The notes beneath the pieces are model-generated. The model was not told the origin of the DNA. It was given only the letters and a program-made list of their open reading frames with translations, and made no database searches. Source: Marinomonas gallaica (lineage in GTDB: Bacteria; Pseudomonadota; Gammaproteobacteria; Pseudomonadales; Marinomonadaceae). Taken from it: DNA of 64,000 nucleotides. Both the position numbers and the translations under genes were made by a program. This document shows positions 1 through 6,636 of the stretch, piece by piece. Where the stretch lies: positions 1-64,000 of the forward strand of contig NZ_LTAX01000009.1 of assembly GCF_001639745.1 (NCBI RefSeq). Direction: 5' to 3'. Every line of letters starts with the position of its first letter. Position 1 is the first letter of the stretch.

Positions 1-1
1 C

Positions 2-109
2 TCATGCCCTGCTTGTGGAGAACGTACTGTTACTTATCTTGGCGATGCTTCTGAGAGTAAAGTGATAGAACGGCTTCACGTCATGCTGCCATGGGACAAT
101 GGCAGTTAG
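2..109 (+). CDS. C-terminal fragment of a CPxCG zinc-ribbon protein, possibly a transposase
   Basis: An open frame enters from the left edge and stops at TAG 107-109. Its 35 residues start with the zinc-knuckle motif SCPACGERT and end in IERLHVMLPWDNGS. A C-terminal CPxCG ribbon is found in several transposases (IS91-like, for example), and the position next to an integron array fits a mobile element, but the fragment is too short to assign a family. The roughly 180 bases after it have no coding signal and include a perfect GGGACGTCCC palindrome near 293. The gene body and any upstream integrase lie outside the window. Confidence 0.4.
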   Translation, partial: SCPACGERTVTYLGDASESKVIERLHVMLPWDNGS

Positions 110-330
110 CATTAGCGCTCAGTGAGGTCAGGGTATAAAAATAGATCAGATCATAAAGTCTGAGGGAAGCGCTTGCCTCTCTGGTCAAATCACGCTACAA
201 AAGGGTACATTATGAACCAACATAGCGGCGATCAAAGACGATCTGAAGCGGCATAGTCCAAACAGACTCTGATGTTTAGCGAATTATTTAACAGGGACGT
301 CCCACCATGAAAAAAGCAAATCCCCTATAT

Positions 331-400
331 AGACAACGCAGCCGTTCAACAGTGGGTTATAGCCGCAGCTACGCTGCCGTATAACCCTTAATTGTTAGAT
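331..400 (+). repeat. attC-like site (weak left end)
   Basis: The segment ends in TTGTTAGAT, a good right-hand core site (GTTRRRY), and contains a stem pairing GGGTTATA (354-361) with TATAACCC (380-387) around a GC-rich loop. The left core AGACAAC at 331 pairs only partly with the right one. An alternative left end is the ATTTAAC near 285. It lies just before the first small cassette gene, as expected for an array in which each attC precedes the next cassette. Confidence 0.45.
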
Positions 401-432
401 TTATTTTTCATATTAAAAAGGAGAATTTTATT

Positions 433-600
433 ATGTTTGAAATTGGGAAAAGATATGCCATTAGAATACTAGAGAATGGTACTGAAGAGGCAATTACTTA
501 TTTAATAATTGATGCTGTTGATGGCCCTCTTATCAAGTCTGGTAAAACAATCATAAATACTCACTCTAATGCTTTTATTAGTGCAACACTTCAGGGCTAA
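433..600 (+). CDS. Small cassette protein, 55 residues, function unknown
   Basis: The ATG follows an AAGGAG ribosome site (417-422) at good spacing, and the stop at 598-600 falls five bases before an attC site, the usual gene-cassette layout. The product starts MFEIGKRYAIRILENGTEE and looks like a compact beta-rich domain without signal peptide or membrane segment. Short proteins of this kind are common in chromosomal integrons and mostly have no known function. The gene is much richer in A and T than the genes beyond 6.5 kb, which fits acquisition by transfer. No family is recognised. Confidence 0.7.
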   Translation: MFEIGKRYAIRILENGTEEAITYLIIDAVDGPLIKSGKTIINTHSNAFISATLQG

Positions 601-604
601 AAAA

Positions 605-664
605 TCTAACAATGAACTTAACCCGACCGCGCTAACGCGCGGCTGGTTAGCTTAAACGTTATAT
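605..664 (+). repeat. attC recombination site (60 bp)
   Basis: Left core TCTAACA (605-611) and right core GTTATAT (658-664) flank a nearly perfect palindrome (TTAACC-CCGCGC paired with GCGCGG-TGGTTA). This is the architecture recognised as a folded single strand by integron integrases. It separates the 55-residue gene from the two-gene cassette. Confidence 0.85.
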
Positions 665-676
665 GCTGATATCACC

Positions 677-690
677 TTCAACCGGTTGAA
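677..690. promoter_or_regulatory. Perfect 14-bp palindrome upstream of the two-gene cassette
   Basis: TTCAACCGGTTGAA is a perfect inverted repeat 43 bases before the start codon at 733 and just inside the cassette. Its position suits an operator for a cassette-encoded regulator or a short RNA hairpin in the leader. No known regulator was matched. Confidence 0.3.
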
Positions 691-732
691 CCTTCGAAAC
701 CACTCTATTAATTTTTTCTTATCGGGGAAAAA

Positions 733-1287
733 ATGAAAAACAACACACATGAATTTATAAAAATTGTTAAGCAAGCAATGAAAAATAATGAGCAGTATTT
801 CTCATGTTTGGAAAAAATTAAGATAGAAAACGAGAAGGAGTTGGAACAAAAAATCTTGAATGATTTAAATATTCATCAAGAAGGTCTAAATTTTAATTTA
901 AATGAGATTTTAAAAAGCCACGTAAAGGATTTTGTTCTTAGTGGAGAAGATCATTTACCTATGAGTACAAATGTATTGAAGGATATTTCCACTCAGTTAG
1001 AGGTTGATTATTTATTAAAAAATATTTCAAAGGAAGTTGCGTACAGTTACTATTCAATTTCACATGCTCTAATATATTATGGAATTTATAGAGGTAACTC
1101 TATTTCATCTTTTGAGAATACTGAATTCTGGCTAAAGTTAGTTAAAATGCTTTATCTTTTAAATATGATAAACACTAAACAATATCACATTTTCTTAGAC
1201 GGTAATTGCCCTAGTCACCCGGATTTCAATCAACTGAAGAAGTTAATTGAAGCAAAAAAAACATTGAGAAAAAATTGGGGGAAGTAA
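733..1287 (+). CDS. Helical protein of unknown function, first gene of a two-gene cassette
   Basis: This 184-residue protein has ATG at 733 preceded by a GGGG tract (724-727). The sequence is lysine- and asparagine-rich and predicted almost wholly helical; there is no signal peptide, membrane segment or recognisable catalytic motif. The end of the frame overlaps the next gene by 13 bases, so the two are probably translated together and may form a complex. Both sit in one cassette between attC sites at 605 and 2814. Base composition is strongly AT-rich. It could be an accessory, sensor or antitoxin-like partner of the nuclease-like protein downstream; this is inferred only from gene order. Confidence 0.75.
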   Translation: MKNNTHEFIKIVKQAMKNNEQYFSCLEKIKIENEKELEQKILNDLNIHQEGLNFNLNEILKSHVKDFVLSGEDHLPMSTNVLKDISTQLEVDYLLKNISKEVAYSYYSISHALIYYGIYRGNSISSFENTEFWLKLVKMLYLLNMINTKQYHIFLDGNCPSHPDFNQLKKLIEAKKTLRKNWGK

Positions 1288-2819
1288 TAGAAGTTGTTGA
1301 TGGATCAGTTTTATTCCAGAAGGGGCAGGAAGAAAGAATAGTAAAAAAAATCGAAAATAAACTATCAAAATTGCATTTGTTTAACTTCATAAGGTTCATA
1401 TTTGATTTTTATCAGGATAATAAGAAAAAGCATAATGTTGAGCATACCATTCCTTACAAATATATTATTAACCTTCTAATTAAGAATATAAGTACCTCTA
1501 AACATAAGAACAACGACAGCAAAAAAATAATAAGTTCTACAGAGTTATTGAACTCATTTATATCTTTATACCAGCTAAAAGAAGACAAATTTGAGAGTAT
1601 GAATGTTTCCGAGCATTCATTGGTTGACCATTTAAAAAAACAGGTTCTTTATTCAAACTTCTACCCGCTATATTCTGTGAAAACCAATACATTAATTGAG
1701 TATATAAAGAATATTATAAAACCAAGTGTTGATGAAACTAAGTTTTTAAAAGTTTTTGGTTTTACTGCAAATGAATTAATAGATTTTTTTGAGTTATTAG
1801 ATATACAAACTGACGACATAGTAAGCTTCGAAAAGGAGAACGTTTATAAATCTGACCAAAAAATATTAGAGCTGTTTGCTATTGATGCCGAAAACATCAA
1901 TAAAAATTATTCATCACTATCAAATCTACAAAATAGCACCAACCTATTCTCTATGAATCCAGTTGTTAAATATAAGAGCAAATTTTGGATCATAGGGTTC
2001 AAATACTTTAAGATGAATTTTTACAATGCGCTTGTGGATAAGATCAGAAAAGGGTTACATAAAGATATAAATCGAGAGATAGGCTCCAATGTCGATGTGT
2101 TTGTTGAAGATGTTTTTGAAAGAATAAAAAATAAGCATGGTTATGAGATCTTTTCCGGCAATTATAAGCCGCCAAAAAAAGAAAACCCAGAAAGTGATTT
2201 GATTTTAAGTACAAAAGATGAAATTATTCTCATAGAAAATAAAAACAAATATCTAACCAATCTTTCTTTTTCTGGTTCAGATTCTAATATTTTGAAAGAT
2301 TTCGTTCTTTCTTTTGCTCTCTCTCAGAAGCAGCTTTTTAAACATCAGAGAAATTTAACAAGATACAAAACAATAAAATTCACACAAGATCAGCGCGAAC
2401 TTAGATATGAAAATCAGAATATTGTAAAGCTATCTGTTTCAACAAATAATTGGCTTAACATAATGAATAATAATACTAAACAAGTAATTTTATCCTTGAT
2501 TAAATTACGGTTTAATATTGAAGAAAGTGAGACCTATGATAATAAAGCTGACTTTGTCAAAGCTAATAAATGCCTCGATGAGCTTTGTGGCATCATTAAT
2601 GAGTTAAATGAAAGTGGCAATGTTAATATGAATATTGCTTTAAATCAAACTTTATTTCTGCCTTTGGAGCTCATTGTCGACAAATATACAGATGATAATT
2701 TTATTAATTGCTTGAAGTCTTTGGTTGGTATGAAAATGAATACAGATAACATTATGAATATTTATGATTATTCTATGTTTATAACCTCTCGGAAATCACC
2801 TTCATCTACAAGCACATAA
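1275..2819 (+). CDS. PD-(D/E)xK nuclease-like protein, second gene of a two-gene cassette
   Basis: A 514-residue protein is read from TTG 1275, inside the end of the previous gene; no in-frame ATG appears before residue 109, and GAGAA at 1266-1270 could serve as ribosome site. Residues 1-225 are mainly helical. Residues about 265-365 carry a restriction-endonuclease-like pattern: E278 in a helix, D308 in ESDLIL, then E321-N322-K323 at the end of a hydrophobic strand (IILIENKNK), followed by a helix with QKQLFKHQR. This order fits PD-(D/E)xK enzymes, which cut DNA or RNA. The C-terminal 130 residues are unassigned. The stop codon lies in the next attC, a hallmark of a cassette gene. A role in phage defence is inferred from the nuclease pattern and the integron setting; no named family is recognised. 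Confidence 0.75.
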   Translation: MGEVIEVVDGSVLFQKGQEERIVKKIENKLSKLHLFNFIRFIFDFYQDNKKKHNVEHTIPYKYIINLLIKNISTSKHKNNDSKKIISSTELLNSFISLYQLKEDKFESMNVSEHSLVDHLKKQVLYSNFYPLYSVKTNTLIEYIKNIIKPSVDETKFLKVFGFTANELIDFFELLDIQTDDIVSFEKENVYKSDQKILELFAIDAENINKNYSSLSNLQNSTNLFSMNPVVKYKSKFWIIGFKYFKMNFYNALVDKIRKGLHKDINREIGSNVDVFVEDVFERIKNKHGYEIFSGNYKPPKKENPESDLILSTKDEIILIENKNKYLTNLSFSGSDSNILKDFVLSFALSQKQLFKHQRNLTRYKTIKFTQDQRELRYENQNIVKLSVSTNNWLNIMNNNTKQVILSLIKLRFNIEESETYDNKADFVKANKCLDELCGIINELNESGNVNMNIALNQTLFLPLELIVDKYTDDNFINCLKSLVGMKMNTDNIMNIYDYSMFITSRKSPSSTST

Positions 2820-2913
2820 CAAGGCAATTAAACGGAACTAAAACAGTGGTTTACGTTTCGCTTCGCTCCACATTATAACCCACTATTTTAGTCCGCTTAT
2901 TACGGCGTTATAT
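2814..2913 (+). repeat. attC recombination site (100 bp)
   Basis: Left core ACATAAC (2814-2820) overlaps the stop codon of the preceding gene; right core GTTATAT is at 2907-2913. Inner arms pair CGGACTAAAA-type sequence with its complement (GGAACTAAAACAGTGG against CCCACTATTTTAGTCC), with extra unpaired bases as in typical attC sites. Confidence 0.85.
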
Positions 2914-2934
2914 TGTCTAAGAGAGCTGCATAGG

Positions 2935-3977
2935 ATGAAAGAAAAGAATTCCGATTTCACTGAAATTGCCAAAATGTTAACTTGGATCAATCCAGAGATT
3001 AATGTTTTGGATAATGAATACAGGTCTGAGCATAATGCGCTTGTGCAAGTTATTGAACAGGTTCTTCATAACGAAAATGTTAGAAAATCGCTCCTATTGC
3101 CAGAATTAAGAAAAAATACAGATACCTTGGGTGTTTTTTCAGATTATGGCGGTGAGTCAGCAGAGAGTAAGTACCTTACATACTCTTTTCTCGTATGTGA
3201 TATACATGCAGCCAAGCATTTCACCGAAATAGGAATGAATGAGATAAGAAAAAAAATTCGCTCGGTACAAAAGAGATTGCATTTAAAGATCTCAGACATG
3301 GCCCTACAAAACGCAACCTTAAAGGATATTTAGATCTGTTAGACAAGTCAGTTCCAAGTTTCTTATATAGTGTCGTAATTGAAAAAAATAAGTACCGTTT
3401 TTGACCGCCCAGATAAGAAGATACCAAAGCATATTATTAAAACAATAGAAAGTTATGGATTTGGAAAGTGGAAACCCGCTATTGCTGAGAAAATGCTGAG
3501 AGTGGTTCATATATTGGGTTATCTCATAGGCCTATTTAGTAAAAATGGCCAAAATTTTTTTGGATGACAGATTTGGATGACAGATAATGATGCTATAGCG
3601 CCCAATCAAGAAGGCATATGAATATGCTTAGCTTGCTATCTAATAGTCTTGAGTTGTATACAAAGAATAAATTTAAGGTTTTTGGTGGGGCTGTCCCTTT
3701 TGAAGAAAAGGATACCAGTATGCTTGATTTACTTAGTTCAACTGACTTAGTAGCAGGGGCAATTGAGCACTATCTAACGCGAAAAGATAAATTAGAGGAC
3801 TTCACCATTAAGGAAGAGGCCGATGTAATTCTTCAATGGTTGGCACATGATGGAATAGCTTTAAAGAAACGAACAACCATAATTAGACCTGATGGAGAAG
3901 GAATCATTGGAGCAAACTTGGCCTTTGAGTTAAAAGATCAACCTAAAGACGTGACAATTATTCCAATACCAATGTAA
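2935..3977 (+). pseudogene. Frameshifted cassette gene, possibly of the DUF3800 type
   Basis: Protein-like sequence runs through the whole cassette but changes frame several times. Frame one (from ATG 2935) reads to about the A8 tract at 3249-3256; the continuation (KEIAFKDLRHGPTKRN...SFLYSVVIEK) is in another frame; after the A7 tract at 3382-3388 it returns to the first frame (FDRPDKKIPKH) up to TGA 3565. There a 13-bp tandem duplication (3559-3571 and 3572-3584) interrupts it. WMTDNDAIAPNQEG follows, and one more shift near 3616 leads to the last frame, 3618-3977, which includes MLDLLSSTDLVAG. The joined product would be about 340 residues. The acidic DYGGE and STDLVAG patterns recall DUF3800-like RNase-H-fold proteins, a weak assignment. 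Four disruptions, three at repeats, argue for decay; sequencing error at homopolymers is the alternative. Confidence 0.65.
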
Positions 3978-3979
3978 AA

Positions 3980-4065
3980 ATATAACAAGCACAGGCAAGT
4001 CGACGGCTTTTTAGTTCGGCTTTGCCTTCACTACAAAAAAGCCTCGCGTGCTGCGGGCGTTATGA
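3980..4065 (+). repeat. attC recombination site (86 bp)
   Basis: Left core ATATAAC (3980-3986) and right core GTTATGA (4059-4065) enclose paired arms (GGCTTTTTAG with CTAC-AAAAAAGCC). The ATG of the next cassette gene is formed inside the right core. Confidence 0.8.
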
Positions 4066-4457
4066 CAATAGAACTCGAATTCAGCTCAAGTGATTTAGGA
4101 ACAGTCGATATGGAAGAAAATCAAGAAGCGTTAATAATTGCGGAAAAGTATCTCACTGAGATGCTAAACGCAGATCAAAACGGAGATTATGCTTCTTTCA
4201 TGAAACGTTATGAAGCTGTTGATCCAGGTTTTAGCGAAGATGTCTTTATCAAAGACGTAGAGGCGATGAAAGATGAGTTAGGGGCCTATAAAGAAAGGGT
4301 ATATCTTGGCTCGTTGAATTGTTCGGGTAAAGGTCGCCCACAGAGATCTCTAAGGTTTGTATGGCGTGGAATTTATGAAAAGAATGAGGCTCTTATCGTC
4401 TTGGGTATACACCAAAATGCCGGTGTCTGGTACGTTAATGAGAATCATATTTCTTAG
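4062..4457 (+). CDS. Cassette protein of unknown function, possibly NTF2-like
   Basis: This frame encodes 131 residues. The first ATG (4062) lies in the attC right core; because integrase cuts just before it, this codon travels with the cassette. A second ATG at 4110 has a better ribosome site (AGGA 4097-4100) and would give 115 residues, so the start is uncertain. The product has an N-terminal helix (AEKYLTEMLNADQNGDYASF), then beta strands ending RFVWRGIYEKNEALIVLGI and GVWYVNENHIS. This helix-then-sheet order resembles NTF2/SnoaL-type cone folds, but no catalytic residues are clear. It is the only gene of its cassette. Confidence 0.65.
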   Translation: MTIELEFSSSDLGTVDMEENQEALIIAEKYLTEMLNADQNGDYASFMKRYEAVDPGFSEDVFIKDVEAMKDELGAYKERVYLGSLNCSGKGRPQRSLRFVWRGIYEKNEALIVLGIHQNAGVWYVNENHIS

Positions 4458-4476
4458 TCGTGTGGTTGTGCAGCGG

Positions 4477-4595
4477 CCATAACAAACAGTTCCAGCGGAC
4501 ATGTAGGCTTCCGTGGTTTTTGTGTCCATTCCGCACCGCTGCATTCTACACAAAAACCACTCCAGCCCATATGCTCGCCGAGTCGGGCGTTAGCT
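4477..4595 (+). repeat. attC recombination site (119 bp)
   Basis: Left core CCATAAC (4477-4483) and right core GTTAGCT (4589-4595). A perfect 13-bp stem pairs GTGGTTTTTGTGT (4513-4525) with ACACAAAAACCAC (4548-4560). This is the longest attC of the array. Confidence 0.85.
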
Positions 4596-4615
4596 TGAAA
4601 AGGAGGTCAAAAGAA

Positions 4616-5098
4616 ATGAGTATTATCACTGCAAGCATCAATGACTCGGAAGAGATAGCAAAAATCGTAGCAATCTCAAACAGAGATGTTGCTGAAAAGT
4701 TTAATCTAAATCGACAAAATAACCCCAAACATCCATCGTTCTACGATAAAGAATGGGTTTTGTCAGATTTTGAAAGAGGAGAAGAGTATTTTCTATACAA
4801 GGAGAATGGATTAGCTTTAGGCTGCGTTGCTTTCGAGCAACCCAATTCTCATATTGGGTATTTAAATAGGCTCTCAGTATTGCCAAACAATCGTAAGAAA
4901 GGCATTGGTGAAAAATTGGTATCTCATACCCTTGATTACGCAAAATATAAAGGTATTGAAGAAGTTAGTATTGGTATTATTGCTAAACACGAAGTTTTGA
5001 AAAACTGCTATATTCGTCTTGGTTTCATTGAAAATGGGTTGAAGGAATTTCCGCATTTACCATTCGATGTTTTATTTATGAAAGACAATCTAGCTTAA
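4616..5098 (+). CDS. GNAT family N-acetyltransferase
   Basis: A 160-residue enzyme that would transfer acetyl from acetyl-CoA to an amine; the substrate is unknown. ATG 4616 has a textbook AGGAGGT site at 4601-4607; a longer upstream frame runs through the attC and is not real. The GNAT core is visible: strand beta-4 (IGYLNRLSVLP), then the acetyl-CoA-binding turn NNRKKGIGEKL (R/Q-x-x-G-x-G/A pattern), and the terminal YIRLGF-type motif (NCYIRLGFIENG). Cassette-borne GNATs are frequent in integrons and include resistance enzymes and toxin-type members; nothing here shows an antitoxin. It shares its cassette with the broken monooxygenase gene downstream, from which no attC separates it. Confidence 0.8.
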   Translation: MSIITASINDSEEIAKIVAISNRDVAEKFNLNRQNNPKHPSFYDKEWVLSDFERGEEYFLYKENGLALGCVAFEQPNSHIGYLNRLSVLPNNRKKGIGEKLVSHTLDYAKYKGIEEVSIGIIAKHEVLKNCYIRLGFIENGLKEFPHLPFDVLFMKDNLA

Positions 5099-5101
5099 CA
5101 T

Positions 5102-5398
5102 ATGCAAAGTAAAGAAATTAATTTGATTGTTTTAATTGAGGTGTAACCCGGGAAGGCTGAAGAGCAAATCAATTTATTCAAAAAACTTCAGCCATTAGTC
5201 TTAAATGAAAAAGGCTGCATGGAGTATAATCTTAGCACACTTGCCGGTAGCGACGTTGAGTTCGTAATAACAGAGTGCTGGACGTCCTCTGGAGATTTAG
5301 CAGCACATGACTTATCGCCACACATGCAAGAAGCAGATTCAATAACCCCCACATTTAGGGCAAAACCTGAAACCGCTCTTCAATTAGATGAAGTTTGA
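5102..5398 (+). pseudogene. Antibiotic biosynthesis monooxygenase (ABM) gene with an in-frame stop
   Basis: The frame from ATG 5102 to TGA 5396-5398 encodes 98 residues of ABM (dimeric alpha-beta barrel) type: INLIVLIEV, then PGKAEEQINLFKKLQPLV, GCMEYNLSTL, EFVITECWTS and a C-terminal KPETALQL. A single TAA at 5144-5146 replaces a codon after IEV (a lysine or glutamine codon one base away would fit). The rest of the frame is intact, so the mutation is probably recent. The start is three bases after the acetyltransferase stop and no attC lies between them. Confidence 0.7.
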
Positions 5399-5407
5399 AA
5401 ATTTACA

Positions 5408-5473
5408 AGCTAACAAAGGGCTCCACGGAATCCGCTCGCTGCGCTTGCTCTCCTGTGAGCCCGAGCGTTAACT
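5408..5473 (+). repeat. attC recombination site (66 bp)
   Basis: Left core AGCTAAC (5408-5414) and right core GTTAACT (5467-5473). The inner arms GGGCTC and GAGCCC pair around a GC-rich loop containing CGCTCGCTGCGC. Confidence 0.8.
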
Positions 5474-5496
5474 GGATTGAAGACGAGGTAGGTACG

Positions 5497-5994
5497 ATGA
5501 AAAAAATTGCAGTCATTGGTTCCGGCGGTTCTGGCAAATCCACATTCTCGGCTTTATTAGGTAAAGAATTGAACTTGCCTGTTCATCACCTCGATCAGCT
5601 ATATTGGAAACCAAATTGGGTTAAAACTCCAAAAAAAGACTGGATAAAAATTCAAGAGAGCATCTGTGATAGCGAGTGTTGGATTATCGATGGTAATTAT
5701 CAGAGTACACTTGATATAAGAATTGAAGCTTGTGATACAGTAATATTCTTGGATGTAAACCGCTATACCTGTATCTATCGAGCGCTAAAGAGAATATTTT
5801 TAAGTACTAAGCCTCAATATCTAGCCGACGGTTGTGATGAGAGGTTTAATATCGACTTTATCAAGTTTCTATGGGAATATCCGGGAAGTTCAAAACCTGT
5901 AATCATGGATAAACTCAATGCGCTTAAAAGTAAAAAGCGTGTAATTATCGCAAAATCGGGAAAGCAAGCGCTCCGCCTTTGCAAATCCAGTTAA
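5497..5994 (+). CDS. P-loop kinase-like protein (topology modulation / adenylate-kinase-like)
   Basis: A 165-residue protein with a Walker A loop GSGGSGKST at residues 8-16, followed by LNLPVHHLDQLYWKPNW, the signature of small kinase-like proteins annotated as DNA topology modulation or FlaR-like. A second conserved patch, WIIDGNYQSTLDIRIEACDTVIFLD, supplies Walker B-like acidic residues. ATG 5497 is preceded by GAGG at 5485-5488; a longer frame back to 5395 runs through attC and is rejected. It presumably binds a nucleotide; the true substrate in this family is unknown. It is the last intact gene of the cassette array. Confidence 0.8.
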   Translation: MKKIAVIGSGGSGKSTFSALLGKELNLPVHHLDQLYWKPNWVKTPKKDWIKIQESICDSECWIIDGNYQSTLDIRIEACDTVIFLDVNRYTCIYRALKRIFLSTKPQYLADGCDERFNIDFIKFLWEYPGSSKPVIMDKLNALKSKKRVIIAKSGKQALRLCKSS

Positions 5995-6060
5995 CACGAT
6001 GCTCAAGTTCGTTCGCTACGCTCACTGGGACCCTCGCAGCTGTGCTACTACCAAGCTCAA
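5989..6060 (+). repeat. Possible truncated attC at the end of the array
   Basis: AGTTAAC (5989-5995) overlaps the kinase stop codon as an attC left core would, and is followed by TTCGTTCGCTACGCTCAC-type sequence common in attC loops. No matching right core GTTRRRY was found within about 100 bases, so the site may be degenerate or cut short, marking the array boundary. Confidence 0.4.
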
Positions 6061-6077
6061 CATGACACTCATCTTAG

Positions 6078-6147
6078 AAAGTGACTCCCCGCTCACTTTT
6101 GGCTGAACCACAAAAATAAGCCTGTTCCGATTAGAGCGGGCTTATTT
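6078..6147. terminator. Tandem hairpins after the cassette array
   Basis: Two stem-loops follow each other: AAAGTGA (6078-6084) with TCACTTT (6093-6099), and AATAAGCC (6115-6122) with GGCTTATT (6139-6146), the latter followed by TTTACACTCTTTT. They could end transcription of the last cassette. Confidence 0.5.
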
Positions 6148-6636
6148 ACACTCTTTTAGACTCTAGATTTATATGCTTTATGCGGTTTATTGAATACGAG
6201 AAATGAGTAGTTCTGACCAGTTTAGATCATATGTGTTGAGAGGTGAGTTTGGTTTACTAGGCGAGCAGCTGTTTCGTTTTGCTTATCTTTGGCCATCGCT
6301 TATAGCCTGCATTCTGGTAGTAGCTTGATAGGATCAGTTCTGTACCAATGGCTGCGTGGGTGTGTTGTTCAAATTCGATGGCGATGATAATCCAGTTTCG
6401 GATGGGATATTAAGGCGCTGTAAAATGGGTGCAAACGAGAGATCTATGCTGTCTCATCGAGTAAGGCTTGGGACTTAAAACGACCTTCCCAACAATTTGT
6501 CAGAAACTAATTGGAACCGCGGAGCGGGCCCAAAAGGTAAAAGATAGGACGCTTTTTACTGAACGACCAGTGCAATCATCTTCTTGGTTTGTCTGGTGAG
6601 CGGTATTTTCATTTCAGCTGCCCCAAAAGTCCTACC
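6148..6636. other. Non-coding stretch between the array and the diguanylate cyclase gene
   Basis: No frame here looks like a real protein. A 41-codon frame from 6203 lacks a ribosome site. No attC core or insertion sequence end was recognised. It may be the scarred junction between the integron and the old chromosome. Confidence 0.4.

Noticed and set aside
4460-4615. N-terminal extension of the acetyltransferase frame
   Set aside because: It runs through the attC site and lacks a ribosome site, while ATG 4616 has AGGAGGT.
5395-5496. Longer start of the P-loop protein
   Set aside because: The extra 34 codons are attC sequence; ATG 5497 directly precedes the first strand of the fold.
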